Assembly: GCA_003599345.1 (NCBI GenBank)
Contig: QZJP01000097.1
Span: forward strand, 1-41,687
Direction: 5' to 3'
Source of the DNA: Bacillota bacterium
Lineage (GTDB): Bacteria; Bacillota; Sulfobacillia; UBA995; UBA9673
DNA: 41,687 nt
Position numbers and translations under genes: made by a program. Under the pieces are notes generated by a model, which searched no databases, was not told where the DNA came from, and saw only the letters and a list, made by a program, of their open reading frames with translations. This document shows positions 16,104-24,987 of the stretch, one piece after another. Every line of letters starts with the position of its first letter. Position 1 is the stretch's first letter.

Positions 16104-16986
16104 CTCCTTTTCCGGGCGAGAGGGGACGGAGGACAGGCCGGTCCCGAAGCCTGATGGCTCCAAGAGCGGCGGGCCGGGGCCTCTGGTAGTCATCGGCGGC
16201 GCGGAAGACCGGGACGGAGGCATCCTCCGTTCCTTCGTCACTCTCGCGGGGGGCCGGGACGCCGTCGTGGCCATCCTGGCGACGGCCTCCGACGAGCCCG
16301 AGGGCGCCGAGGAGGCCTACGTCGAGGCCTTCGGGCGGCTGGGCGTCCGTCGGGTTCTTACCCTACGGGTTGCCGAACGCGGCGACGCGGGCCGGGCCGA
16401 CATACTCAGGCAGGCGGAGCAGGCCAGCGGCTTCTTCTTCACCGGAGGGGACCAGCTACGGATCACCAGCACGATCGGGGGCACCGCCCTGGACGCCCTA
16501 CTCCACCGCAAGCTCGGCCTGGGAGTGGTCATAGCCGGCACATCCGCGGGGGCCTCGGCCATGAGCGAGACCATGATCGTTGCGGGGGACGACGATGACG
16601 CGCCCAAGAACTGCACCATCAAAATGGCCCCCGGAATGGGGTTTCTAAAGGGGACCGTCGTCGACCAGCATTTCGCTCAGCGAGGACGCATCGGTCGTCT
16701 TCTCACCGCCCTCGCCCAGAACCCGAGTGTCCTGGGCCTGGGAGTCGACGAGGATACCGCGGCCGTGGTTTTCCCCGACCGCACCCTCAGGGTGCTCGGG
16801 TCCCAGACGGTGACCGTCCTCGACGGCCGGACCATCGCGGAGACGAACGCGACGGAATCTCTCCCGGACGAACCGCTTGCCCTCACGGACGTGGTCCTTC
16901 ACGTGCTGCCCTCGGGCTACGGGTTCGACCTCAAGTCACGCCGGCCGCTGAGACTATCTCGACGCGAGATGGAGTCCCTGCCGTGA
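16090..16986 (+). CDS. cphB: Cyanophycinase
   Basis: Serine exopeptidase (S51, class-I-glutamine-amidotransferase-like fold) that cleaves cyanophycin into beta-Asp-Arg dipeptides. The N-terminal strand LVVIGGAEDRDGG, then AILATAS, FFTGGDQLRIT, and the nucleophile elbow AGTSAGASAMS (Ser near residue 149) are typical. VDQHFAQRGRIGRL supplies the conserved HF block, and GLGVDEDTA the acidic block. The first 30 residues are not conserved. The start is awkward: the ATG at 16090 and a GTG at 16099 lie inside a terminator hairpin, and no good ribosome site precedes them. The stop overlaps cphA by GTGA, so the pair is coupled. Confidence 0.92.
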   Translation: MAGVVSFSGREGTEDRPVPKPDGSKSGGPGPLVVIGGAEDRDGGILRSFVTLAGGRDAVVAILATASDEPEGAEEAYVEAFGRLGVRRVLTLRVAERGDAGRADILRQAEQASGFFFTGGDQLRITSTIGGTALDALLHRKLGLGVVIAGTSAGASAMSETMIVAGDDDDAPKNCTIKMAPGMGFLKGTVVDQHFAQRGRIGRLLTALAQNPSVLGLGVDEDTAAVVFPDRTLRVLGSQTVTVLDGRTIAETNATESLPDEPLALTDVVLHVLPSGYGFDLKSRRPLRLSRREMESLP

Positions 16987-19799
16987 GAATAACCCGCGTC
17001 CGGGTCTACGAAGGGCCGAACATCTTCAGCCATTTCCCGGTCGTGGCCATGCTGGTCGACCTCGGGAAATACGACGGCCGCAAGACCACCGACCTGCCCG
17101 GTTTCCAGGAGCTGCTACTGGCCGGCATGCCGGGGCTCAAGGCCCATCACTGCGCGAGTTCTCGTCCCGGCGGGTTCATGAGGCGCCTGGAGGACGGGAC
17201 CTTCCTAGGGCACGTCATTGAACACGTGGCCCTGGAACTTCAGGCGATGGCCGGATGGCACGTGGTCTACGGCAAGACCCGTCAATCAGAGAAGCCAGGC
17301 ATATACAACGTTGTCTTCGAGACGGGTCCTTCGGGAGCCGGGACCGAGGCCGGCCGGCGCGCCGTTGAGGTGGTCCGCGCCTGCGCGTGCGGCCGCTCCC
17401 CCGACGTGTCCGCTCACGTCGAGGCTGTCAGGCTGGCCGCCGAGGAGACAGGGCTCGGGCCGAGCACGGCGGCCATAGCCGCCGAGGCGGCGACGCGAGG
17501 TATACCGGTCAGGCGCGTGGGGCAAGGCAGTCTCCTGATCCTCGGGCACGGGTTTCGCCAGCGGCGGGTCTGGGCCACGGTCACGTCACGGACTCCATGC
17601 ACCGCCGTAGACATTGCCGGAGATAAGGGCCTGACCAAGGAACTGCTGGCGCGGGCCGGCCTTCCCGTACCCCCGGGCGTGACCGTGGGCAGCCGGCGGG
17701 AGGCCGCCCGCGCTCTGGCCGAGCTCGGGTCGCCCGTGGTCGTCAAGCCCGCCTCAGGCAATCAGGGCCGGGGGGTTAGCCTTAGCCTGAGCGGGCCGAG
17801 CCAGGTGAAGGAGGCCTATTGCCTGGCCCGCAAGGCCAACGGCAAGGTCCTCGTCGAGAAACAGGTAGCGGGACGGCACTACCGCCTTCTCGTCGTGGAG
17901 GGCGCCGTGGTAGCGGCCGCTGAAAGGCTCCCGGCTCGAGTGGTCGGGGACGGGATGAAGTCAATCCGCGAGCTGACAGAGGAGGCGAACCGCGACCCCC
18001 TACGAGGTGAGGGCCACCGGCGCCCCCTCACCCGCCTCTCGATCGACGACGTGTGTTTGGCCACCTTGGCCAGGCAAGGCCTGACTCCCGATAGCGTCCC
18101 GGCTGAAGGACGTCAGGTGAACCTCAGGGAGAACTCGAACCTATCGACCGGGGGTACCGCCAGAGACGTCACCTCCCAGGTCCACGCCGAGAACGCGGCG
18201 CTGGCCGTCAGGGCTGCCAGGCTGGTGGGGCTCGACATCGCCGGGGTCGACATCGTCACCCCCGACATCAGCCGGCCGCTGTCCCTTGACGGCGGTGTGG
18301 TCCTGGAAGTCAACGCCGCCCCGGGGCTGCGGATGCACCTGCACCCCTCGGAGGGCCAGCCGCGACCGGTGGCGGTGCCCATCGTCGACGCGCTGTTCAG
18401 GGGATGCGCAAGGGAGCTCGGCCGAGGCTGGTTCAGCCGCGGGTCCTGGAGCCGGACGCCCGGTCGCATTCCGACCGTGGCCGTCACCGGCACCAACGGG
18501 AAGACCACCGTCTCACGTCTTGTCGCCCACATCCTGACAACGGCCGGGCTCAACGTCGGGCTGGCCTCCACCGACGGCACCTGGGTGGGAGGGGACAAGG
18601 TCTCCGACGGGGATTGCGCCGGACCGCAGAGCGCGGCATCCATCCTCACGGACCCCTCGGTTCACGCGGCGGTGCTGGAAACGGCCCGGGGGGGAATCAT
18701 CCGTGAAGGTCTGGCCTTCGACCAGTGTGACGTCGGCCTGGTGACCAACATAAGCGCCGACCACGAAGGACAAGACGGGATGACGACCCTCGAGGACCTC
18801 GTATATGTCAAGGCCCTCGTGGTCGAGACCGTGTCGCGGTACGGTCACGCCGTCCTCAACGCCGACGACCCGTTCGTTCACCGCATGGCCGACCGCGCGC
18901 GGGGCGAGGTGGTCTACTTCAGCCGGAGCCCCGGGAACCTGGTTGTCCGGAAGCACCTGGTGGGCGGGGGCCGGGCCGTCTACGTGACTCCGGAAGGCCT
19001 GGTCCTTGAGGACGGCGGAGGGCCGGGCCTCACCCACACCCCGTCGGCCTCCGGACCTGGCCTGCACGCCACGGTCATCCCCTGGGACTGCCTGCCGATG
19101 ACCGTCGGGGGGCTGCTTCCGTTCCAGTGCGAGAACGCGGCGGCGGCCGTGGCCGCGACCTGGTCACTGGGAGTGCCACTGGAGGCGATTCACCGGGCCT
19201 TCCGGACATTCGGCCTGGCCGGAGCCCGCGGGTATGCCGCGAGCCCCGGTAGGTTCCAGGTGTGGCGCGTCGGCAGCCGGACCGTGGTTCTCGACTACGG
19301 TCATAACCGCGCCGCTTTCGCGGAAGTCCTCGGTGTGGCGGGCCGTCTCTGCTCCGGAAGACTCATCGCCGTGGTCGGGGCCCCGGGTGACCGGCTCGAC
19401 GACCACCTCCTGGAAATGGGCCGGGTCGCCGCGCGAATCGCGGACCACATCTACATCAAAGAGGACACCGACACCCGGGGCCGGGCCAGAGGGGAGGTAG
19501 CGTCGCTGTTCCTGCGGGGCGTGCTCGACACGGGCTTCCCCGAGGCCGCCGTGGACATCGTCCTCGACGAACGGGTCGCCGTAGAGAGGGCCCTTGAACG
19601 GGCCCGTGCCGGTGACTGGGTCCTGGCGTTCTACGAGAAACTTGGCCCGCTCACCGAACTCCTCCACGCGGCCCGGGGACGGCTGGTCTCTCCGGCGCGT
19701 CTGGTCCGGGATGCCGCGCCCGCCGGAGCCTCGGCCCGGCGCCGTCAGCGCTCACGCCGCGGCCCCCGGAAGTCCGCGGCGGCCCCGGGTTTGTCTTAG
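16983..19799 (+). CDS. cphA: Cyanophycin synthetase
   Basis: Builds cyanophycin, a poly-Asp backbone with Arg side chains, using ATP and no ribosome; an intracellular nitrogen store. At 938 residues it is slightly longer than usual (about 870-900). The N-terminal domain (1-160) is typical and includes GHVIEHVALELQ. The ATP-grasp part (about 210-480) carries VVKPASGNQGRGVSL and the metal-binding LEVNAAPGLRMHL; it adds Asp. The Mur-ligase-like part starts at GTNGKTTVSRLV (about residue 502) and includes TARGGIIREGLAF and NISADHEGQDG; it adds Arg. The tail after 905 is Arg/Ala-rich. GTG start overlaps the cphB stop. A promoter for ispE lies over its 3' end. Confidence 0.94.
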   Translation: MRITRVRVYEGPNIFSHFPVVAMLVDLGKYDGRKTTDLPGFQELLLAGMPGLKAHHCASSRPGGFMRRLEDGTFLGHVIEHVALELQAMAGWHVVYGKTRQSEKPGIYNVVFETGPSGAGTEAGRRAVEVVRACACGRSPDVSAHVEAVRLAAEETGLGPSTAAIAAEAATRGIPVRRVGQGSLLILGHGFRQRRVWATVTSRTPCTAVDIAGDKGLTKELLARAGLPVPPGVTVGSRREAARALAELGSPVVVKPASGNQGRGVSLSLSGPSQVKEAYCLARKANGKVLVEKQVAGRHYRLLVVEGAVVAAAERLPARVVGDGMKSIRELTEEANRDPLRGEGHRRPLTRLSIDDVCLATLARQGLTPDSVPAEGRQVNLRENSNLSTGGTARDVTSQVHAENAALAVRAARLVGLDIAGVDIVTPDISRPLSLDGGVVLEVNAAPGLRMHLHPSEGQPRPVAVPIVDALFRGCARELGRGWFSRGSWSRTPGRIPTVAVTGTNGKTTVSRLVAHILTTAGLNVGLASTDGTWVGGDKVSDGDCAGPQSAASILTDPSVHAAVLETARGGIIREGLAFDQCDVGLVTNISADHEGQDGMTTLEDLVYVKALVVETVSRYGHAVLNADDPFVHRMADRARGEVVYFSRSPGNLVVRKHLVGGGRAVYVTPEGLVLEDGGGPGLTHTPSASGPGLHATVIPWDCLPMTVGGLLPFQCENAAAAVAATWSLGVPLEAIHRAFRTFGLAGARGYAASPGRFQVWRVGSRTVVLDYGHNRAAFAEVLGVAGRLCSGRLIAVVGAPGDRLDDHLLEMGRVAARIADHIYIKEDTDTRGRARGEVASLFLRGVLDTGFPEAAVDIVLDERVAVERALERARAGDWVLAFYEKLGPLTELLHAARGRLVSPARLVRDAAPAGASARRRQRSRRGPRKSAAAPGLS

Positions 19800-19820
19800 C
19801 CCTTCGCGCGGGTCTATGAT
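19791..19820 (+). promoter_or_regulatory. Sigma-A promoter of the ispE operon
   Basis: TTGTCT (19791-19796) and TATGAT (19815-19820) with an 18-base spacer, located over the cphA stop codon. Transcription would begin near 19827, about 65 bases before ispE. Confidence 0.6.
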
Positions 19821-19892
19821 TAAGCTACCTGGGTCCCGCCGCCGACGAGGCCGGTCCGGCCCGGCGCGTCATAGCCCGGAGGGGAGACCCCC

Positions 19893-20948
19893 ATGCAATC
19901 TGTCACTTACCGGCTCTCGGCCCCGGCTAAAGTGAACCTCTTCCTCACCGTCGGCGGCCGGCGAGCCGACGGCTACCATGAGATTCTCACCGTCTTCGAA
20001 CCGATTCCGCTCGCGGACGAGGTCACCGTGACCATCGGGTCCGGCTCGGCGGGGAAATGGGCCGTGCGCGTCCGCCCGGGACCCTCCGTCCCTCGGGCGC
20101 CACGGGAGCCGGCCCCCTTGCCTCTCGACCTCGATAATCTCGCCGGGCGGGCGGTCATCCGCTACGCCCATGAGGTCGAGAGCCTGCACGCGGCGAGCCG
20201 CTCTGTCACTCCGGCCGGCGTGGAAATCATCATAGAGAAGCGCATCCCCATCGCGGCCGGGTTGGGCGGGGGTAGTTCGGACGCCGCGGCCGTCTTGTGG
20301 GCCCTCCAGGAGCACTTCGGACATCCGCTCGACTCACTCGCCCTGAGACGGGTCGCTCTCGACCTCGGGTCGGACGTGCCCTTCTTCCTCTACGGGGAGC
20401 GGGCCATCGGGCGCTCCCGGGGAGAGGATCTCGTCCCGATTCCACCCGAGCCCGGTCTCCCGCTTGTTGTCGGCCTGCCGGCCTTCTCTCTCGGCACGGC
20501 GGATGTCTACCGCCGGCACGATTGTCTCTCAGCCCGGGGGACTGCCGGTGCATCCGGGAGACAGGACCCGGAGCGGCCGCCGTCGGGCACGGACAGGGTC
20601 GGTCTCCTCCGGGAAGCTCTGGCCGGGGGCCGCATGCCCGAGGTCGCGCGAGCGCTCCATAATGACCTCGAACCGGCCGCCGTGTCCCTCCGACCCGAGA
20701 TACGACTGGCCCTCGAGGCCCTGCGCAAGGCCGGCTGCCTGGCGGCCATCCCCAGCGGGAGCGGGCCGTCCGTATTCGGACTGGCCCAGGACGAGAAAGA
20801 TCTCGGCAGCCTGGCCGCCCGGGCCGGGGAGTGGCTTTCCGGCACATCCCCGGGTGCATACGAGTTCGTGGCGATGGTGTCGGGCCCCGGGCCTGATACC
20901 CCCGGCGGTCGGTGGGGCCACCCCTCGCAGGTCCGGCGCCGCCGGTGA
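19893..20948 (+). CDS. ispE: 4-diphosphocytidyl-2-C-methyl-D-erythritol kinase
   Basis: GHMP kinase of the non-mevalonate isoprenoid pathway; phosphorylates the 2-hydroxyl of CDP-methylerythritol. N-terminal SAPAKVNLFLTVGGRRADGYHEI and the ATP loop PIAAGLGGGSSDAAAVLWAL are diagnostic; GSDVPFFL and the C-terminal SGSGPSVFGL complete the set. At 351 residues it is about 55 longer than usual because of Pro/Arg/Gly-rich inserts near residues 48-75 and 205-235. Start is ATG with GGAGGGGAGA upstream. First gene of a run with the nucleotidyltransferase and purR. A promoter precedes it. Confidence 0.93.
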   Translation: MQSVTYRLSAPAKVNLFLTVGGRRADGYHEILTVFEPIPLADEVTVTIGSGSAGKWAVRVRPGPSVPRAPREPAPLPLDLDNLAGRAVIRYAHEVESLHAASRSVTPAGVEIIIEKRIPIAAGLGGGSSDAAAVLWALQEHFGHPLDSLALRRVALDLGSDVPFFLYGERAIGRSRGEDLVPIPPEPGLPLVVGLPAFSLGTADVYRRHDCLSARGTAGASGRQDPERPPSGTDRVGLLREALAGGRMPEVARALHNDLEPAAVSLRPEIRLALEALRKAGCLAAIPSGSGPSVFGLAQDEKDLGSLAARAGEWLSGTSPGAYEFVAMVSGPGPDTPGGRWGHPSQVRRRR

Positions 20949-20976
20949 TGAATCCTTCCGGCGAGGTGATGAACGG

Positions 20977-21774
20977 ATGAGCCAGATGGAGTCCCCGGTC
21001 GTCGATGCGATCGTTCTTGCTGGAGCCCCAAACACGGGGAAACTCTCCGAGGTGTCGTCCGAGGCCTGGGAGGCCCTCATTGAACTCGATGGAGAGGCCC
21101 TGGTGTGCCGTTCGGTGCGGCCGCTCCTTGCCGCCCGGACAGTCGGCCGGATCGTCGTTGTCGGGCCGAAGCCCGAACTCGATGAGGCCTTGGCCGGATT
21201 CGACGTGGCCGTCATCCCGCCGACAGGCGATATGTTCGACAACGTCCTGGAGGGATTCAGGTACCTCTCCCGGACTTCCGGGCAGGAGCCCGGGCTTGCC
21301 CTCGTCTCATCGGCCGACGTGCCTCTGATCACCCCCGAGATTGTGGACGGGCTGGTGAAGACTTGTCTGGAGCGCGGCGGCGACGCCTTCTACCCGCTCA
21401 TGTCGCGCGAAACCATGGAGGCCGCGTTTCCCGGTACCAAACGCACCTACGGTAAGCTCCGCGACGGGACGTTCACGGGCGGAAACTTGTTCGTCGTCAA
21501 CGGGACCGTACTCGAGGGAGTCCGGGACAAGGCCCGGGCTCTCATCGACGCCCGGAAGAACGCGCTCAAGATGGCGGCCACCATCGGGTTCGGGTTCGTG
21601 CTGAAGCTGGCCCTGGGGCTGCTAACGGTCAAGGAGCTGGAGAACTACGTCGGCCGCACCTTCGGTTTCGAGGCCCGGGCCATGTTCGTGCCGTGGGCCG
21701 AGATAGGCATCGACGTCGACAAACCCGGAGACCTCGACCTTGTCAGGTCGTACCTGGCGTCAAGGTCATCCTAG
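20977..21774 (+). CDS. MobA-like nucleotidyltransferase family protein
   Basis: A 265-residue protein with the NTP_transf_3 fold. VDAIVLAGAPNTGKL is the glycine-rich nucleotide loop, shortened against the usual LAGGxGxRxG, and VSSADVPLITPEIVDG carries the metal-binding Asp. GTFTGGNLFVVNG and a hydrophobic stretch near residues 205-220 (IGFGFVLKLALGLLTV) follow. Genes of this type sit between ispE and purR in several clostridia, but I know of no proven substrate; nucleotide-sugar or cofactor work is possible. Start is ATG at 20977 with GAGGTGA 7 bases before it. Confidence 0.82.
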   Translation: MSQMESPVVDAIVLAGAPNTGKLSEVSSEAWEALIELDGEALVCRSVRPLLAARTVGRIVVVGPKPELDEALAGFDVAVIPPTGDMFDNVLEGFRYLSRTSGQEPGLALVSSADVPLITPEIVDGLVKTCLERGGDAFYPLMSRETMEAAFPGTKRTYGKLRDGTFTGGNLFVVNGTVLEGVRDKARALIDARKNALKMAATIGFGFVLKLALGLLTVKELENYVGRTFGFEARAMFVPWAEIGIDVDKPGDLDLVRSYLASRSS

Positions 21775-21795
21775 GAAGCGAGCGGGAAGCGACAC

Positions 21796-22665
21796 GTGGG
21801 TTCCAGGCAGAGGCGTGGAGAGCGGGTGGCGGCCGTCAGCGCGCTCCTCAATCAGAACCCGGGGCGCCTCTTCACCCTGTCGGAGCTGGCCGACCTCATC
21901 GGGGCGTCGCGCTCCAGCCTCAGCGAGGACCTGGCTGTCATCCGCGAGGTGACGGACCTCTACGGCCTGGGAGACGTCGTCACTGTGCCGGGGGCGACCG
22001 GCGGCGCCAGGTTTCTGCCCACTCCCGGCCCCGAGAACGCCCACCGGGCCATCACTGAACTGTGCCGCGAACTCTCCGACGCCCGCCGGCTAGTCGCCGG
22101 CGGCTACATCTACATGACCGACATCGTGTTCTCGCCCGTGTGGGCGAGCCGGCTGGGCGGGGTCTTCGCCCTTCTCTTCTCCAGGGCGACCGCGAGCCGC
22201 CGGCGGGCCGGCTCGCCGCCGGCCGCGAGCGTGGCCGACTACGTCGTGACCGTCGAGACCAAGGGCATTCCCCTCGCCCTGATGACGGCCAGGGCGCTGG
22301 GTCTCCCTCTTGTCGTCGCCAGGCGGGACCTCAGGGTCACCGAAGGCTCCTCGGTCACCGTCAACTACGTCTCGGGGTCCACCGGTCACATCCAGACCAT
22401 GTCACTGCCAAGGCGCGCTCTTCCGCAGGGAGCCAAGGTTCTGGTCGTGGACGACTTCATGAAAGGCGGCGGTACGGCCCGCGGCCTGAAGGAACTCCTG
22501 ACCGAGTTCAGCGCCCAGGTTCTGGCGATGGGCATCCTCACCGCGACGGCCCTCCCGGCCGAGAAACTTGTCGAGGATTACGTCGCCCTGACGGTGCTGC
22601 AGGGGGTCGACGAGAGGCGTCGCCTGGTGTCCGTGGTCCCTTCCCGGGCCGTGGCCGACCTTTGA
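21796..22665 (+). CDS. purR: Purine operon repressor PurR (PRPP-responsive)
   Basis: A 289-residue repressor. The N-terminal winged helix (about 1-75) includes FTLSELADLIGASRSSLSEDLAVIRE. The C-terminal type-I phosphoribosyltransferase-fold domain (about 80-280) carries the PRPP motif VLVVDDFMKGGGT, and VNYVSGSTGHIQTM is typical of PurR. PRPP binding relieves repression of pur genes in B. subtilis. Start is GTG at 21796 with a modest GGGAAG ribosome site. The order purR-spoVG-glmU-prs is conserved in Bacillota. Confidence 0.94.
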   Translation: MGSRQRRGERVAAVSALLNQNPGRLFTLSELADLIGASRSSLSEDLAVIREVTDLYGLGDVVTVPGATGGARFLPTPGPENAHRAITELCRELSDARRLVAGGYIYMTDIVFSPVWASRLGGVFALLFSRATASRRRAGSPPAASVADYVVTVETKGIPLALMTARALGLPLVVARRDLRVTEGSSVTVNYVSGSTGHIQTMSLPRRALPQGAKVLVVDDFMKGGGTARGLKELLTEFSAQVLAMGILTATALPAEKLVEDYVALTVLQGVDERRRLVSVVPSRAVADL

Positions 22666-22789
22666 CGCAAGTCCCGCCGCCGGCCTCTCCGCTCCCTCCG
22701 TCAGTTCCGGGCGACAGCCGTCTACAGGAGCCGCTTTCGCGGTGAACTTGCGGGCGGCGTGCGCCACCATCTCCCAAGGACGCGGCCGC

Positions 22790-22810
22790 ACGGAGGCGAA
22801 CAGCCTCCGT
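22790..22810 (+). promoter_or_regulatory. Hairpin in the spoVG leader
   Basis: ACGGAGGC (22790-22797) pairs with GCCTCCGT (22803-22810) around a 5-base loop, 38 bases before the spoVG start. It could end purR transcripts, stabilise the spoVG leader or be chance. No T-run follows. Confidence 0.35.
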
Positions 22811-22848
22811 CCCCAGGACAAACCCGGAGAAGGCGGTGGCGAAATACC

Positions 22849-23136
22849 ATGAAGGTAACCGACGTGCGAGTCAGGCGGCTCAACCCGGACGGCCGGATGA
22901 AAGCGGTGGCCTCGGTCACGCTCGACGGTGAGTTCGTCGTCCACGACGTGAGGGTGGTGGAGGGCCACAACGGGCTGTTCGTGGCCATGCCCAGCCGGAA
23001 GACCCCTGAAGGGGAGTTCCGCGACATCGCCCACCCCATAACCCCGGACGCCCGCGAGCGGATCCAGACGGCCGTCCTCAAGGCGTTCAGCGAGGCGCAG
23101 GCCCTCTCCGCGACCCTCGAGGTCGCCGAGGCCTAG
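22849..23136 (+). CDS. spoVG: Septation/sporulation regulator SpoVG
   Basis: A 95-residue nucleic-acid-binding protein conserved in Bacillota. It starts [20 protein letters not shown], then [18 protein letters not shown]. The signature [24 protein letters not shown] is complete. SpoVG affects asymmetric division, virulence and stress genes in different species, and binds DNA or RNA. Start is ATG at 22849 with GAAGGCGGTGG upstream. No obvious sigma-H promoter was found in the 180-base gap after purR. A small hairpin follows at 23141-23160. Confidence 0.96.
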   Translation: MKVTDVRVRRLNPDGRMKAVASVTLDGEFVVHDVRVVEGHNGLFVAMPSRKTPEGEFRDIAHPITPDARERIQTAVLKAFSEAQALSATLEVAEA

Positions 23137-23140
23137 CGGC

Positions 23141-23160
23141 CCTCTCTCCGACGAGAGAGG
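23141..23160 (+). terminator. Small hairpin after spoVG
   Basis: CCTCTCT (23141-23147) pairs with AGAGAGG (23154-23160) around a 6-base loop, 5 bases after the spoVG stop. No T-run, so termination is likely partial. Confidence 0.4.
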
Positions 23161-23236
23161 CTCACGCGTAGGGCAGGGTTTGGCCGGGCTGGACAGAATA
23201 CCCCAAAGGACGCCGGGTCGTGGAAGGGAGACCATC

Positions 23237-24031
23237 TTGGCGGGCAGGCCTTTGAAGGTTGTCGTCCTCGCCGCCGGGCAGGGAACGAGGATGAAGTCGG
23301 ACCTGCCCAAGGCTCTGCATCCGGTTCTCGGCCGGCCCATGGTCGATTACGTGATAGAAGCCGCTCGGGCTCTCGAGCCCGAGCGGCTCATCGTTGTGGT
23401 TGGTCATCGGGCCGGGGAAGTGCGGGAACATGTCGGCGACGGGGTCACCTACGCTCTCCAGCAGCCACAACTCGGGACGGGGCACGCCCTTCTGTGCGCG
23501 GCCGGTGCCCTGGGTGATCAAGAGGCCGACGTCGTCCTTCTCGCGGTCGACGTCCCGCTGGTGCGGGCCGACACGCTCTCCGGCCTCCTGGCCCACCACA
23601 GGCGTGCCGGGGCGGCCGCCACGGTCCTCACGGCCCGGGTCCCCGACCCGACGGGCTACGGTCGCATCGTCCGCGACCAGGACGGCAACATCCGGCGCAT
23701 CGTCGAGGAGAAGGACGCGAGCCCGGCCCTGCGGGCCATCAACGAGATAAACACCTGTATCTACTGCTTCCAGTGGCCTGAGATCCTATCGCCGCTGTCC
23801 AGGCTGACCGCGCTCAACCGTCAGGGCGAGTTCTACCTTGTCGACATCGTGGCGTTGCTCCTGGCGAACGGCCGGCCGGTGGAGACCGTGGAGGCGGCCG
23901 ACCCCGGTGAAGTGGAAGGTGTCAACGACCCGGCTCAGCTCGCGCGGGCCGAGGCCAGGATGAAGACTGACGCGATACGCCATCCGGAAAGGGTGAGGGA
24001 GCCGTGGGAAGGTTCTCGGGGGGACCCCTGA
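23237..24031 (+). CDS. GlmU-type uridyltransferase lacking the acetyltransferase domain
   Basis: A 264-residue protein matching only the N-terminal half of GlmU, the sugar-1-phosphate nucleotidyltransferase that makes UDP-GlcNAc. Motifs: VVLAAGQGTRMKSDLPKALHPV, PQLGTGHALLCA, VDVPLVRADT, GYGRIVRD and GEFYLVDIVALL. The left-handed beta-helix acetyltransferase half (about 190 residues) is absent. The stop is genuine, because prs begins 28 bases earlier and fills the space; there is no sign of a frameshifted second half. Start is TTG at 23237 with AAGGGAG six bases before it. GlcN-1-P acetylation must be done elsewhere, or this protein uses another sugar phosphate. Position between spoVG and prs is the normal glmU slot. 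Confidence 0.88.
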   Translation: MAGRPLKVVVLAAGQGTRMKSDLPKALHPVLGRPMVDYVIEAARALEPERLIVVVGHRAGEVREHVGDGVTYALQQPQLGTGHALLCAAGALGDQEADVVLLAVDVPLVRADTLSGLLAHHRRAGAAATVLTARVPDPTGYGRIVRDQDGNIRRIVEEKDASPALRAINEINTCIYCFQWPEILSPLSRLTALNRQGEFYLVDIVALLLANGRPVETVEAADPGEVEGVNDPAQLARAEARMKTDAIRHPERVREPWEGSRGDP

Positions 24032-24963
24032 AGATATTCCACGGGACGGCGACTCCGGGGTTGGCCGAGGAAATCGCCAATCACCTGGGGCTCCGCATCG
24101 GAGACTGCGGCGTGAGCCGCTTCCAGAACGGTGAGATCCAGGTCATCGTCAACGAGAGCGTGCGGGGGGACGACGCGTTTGTCGTCCAATCGACGTGCTC
24201 CCCCCCGAACGACACCCTGATGGAGCTTCTCATCCTCATCGACGCGCTGAGGCGTGCCTCCGCCCGCCGCGTGACCGCCGTCATCCCCTTCTACGGCTAC
24301 GCCCGCCAGGACCGCAAGACGCGCGGCCGGGAGCCCATAACGGCCAAGCTGGTGGCTAATCTCCTCACGACGGCCCACTGCGACCGGGTCTTGACTATGG
24401 ACCTACACGCCGGCCAGATTCAGGGCTTCTTCGACATCCCCGTAGACCACCTGACGGCCCTTCCGCTCCTGACCGACTACATCGTCGGCAAGCACTTAGA
24501 GGACCTTATCGTCGTCTCTCCGGATGTCGGCGGGGTCGCCCGCGCCCGCAACATGGCCGAGCGACTCGGCGCCACCTTCGGCGTCATAGAGAAAAGGCGC
24601 AGGCGCCCCAACGAGTCGGAAGTCATGACGGTCATCGGCGAGGTTAAGGACCGGACGGCGATCCTCTTCGACGACATCATCGATACCGGGGGGACTATCG
24701 CCAAGGCCGCCCACGCTCTCATCGAGAACGGGGCGAAGGCCGTCTACGCCTGCGCCACCCACCCCATCTTCGCCGGTGAGGCTTTCTCCACCCTGGCCGA
24801 GGCGCCGTTCGAGGAGATCATCGTAACCAACACCATCCCCGTAACGATGCCCCCCGAGAAGACGGAGGGACTCAACGTGAAGGTGTTGTCGGTCGCTCCG
24901 CTCCTGGCCGAGGCGATAGTCCGCATCCACGAGGACCTCTCGGTGAGCAAGCTCTTCGAGTAG
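24004..24963 (+). CDS. prs: Ribose-phosphate pyrophosphokinase
   Basis: Makes PRPP from ribose-5-phosphate and ATP, feeding purine, pyrimidine, His, Trp and NAD synthesis. Signatures are IFHGTATPGLAEEIA, the flexible-loop ARQDRKTRGREPITAK, the metal-binding VLTMDLHAGQIQGFF, VVSPDVGGVARARNMAERL, and the PRPP loop AILFDDIIDTGGTIAKA. 319 residues, normal. Start is GTG at 24004 inside the end of the upstream gene, with AGGGTGAGGGAG before it. PRPP is also the effector of PurR, encoded about 1.5 kb upstream. Confidence 0.96.
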   Translation: MGRFSGGPLKIFHGTATPGLAEEIANHLGLRIGDCGVSRFQNGEIQVIVNESVRGDDAFVVQSTCSPPNDTLMELLILIDALRRASARRVTAVIPFYGYARQDRKTRGREPITAKLVANLLTTAHCDRVLTMDLHAGQIQGFFDIPVDHLTALPLLTDYIVGKHLEDLIVVSPDVGGVARARNMAERLGATFGVIEKRRRRPNESEVMTVIGEVKDRTAILFDDIIDTGGTIAKAAHALIENGAKAVYACATHPIFAGEAFSTLAEAPFEEIIVTNTIPVTMPPEKTEGLNVKVLSVAPLLAEAIVRIHEDLSVSKLFE

Positions 24964-24987
24964 GGGCCGCGTGGCCGTGTCGCGGGC

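Noticed and set aside
24029-24963. Frameshifted GlmU C-terminal half
   Set aside because: The sequence after the stop is the intact prs gene, starting before the stop, with no beta-helix repeats in any frame.
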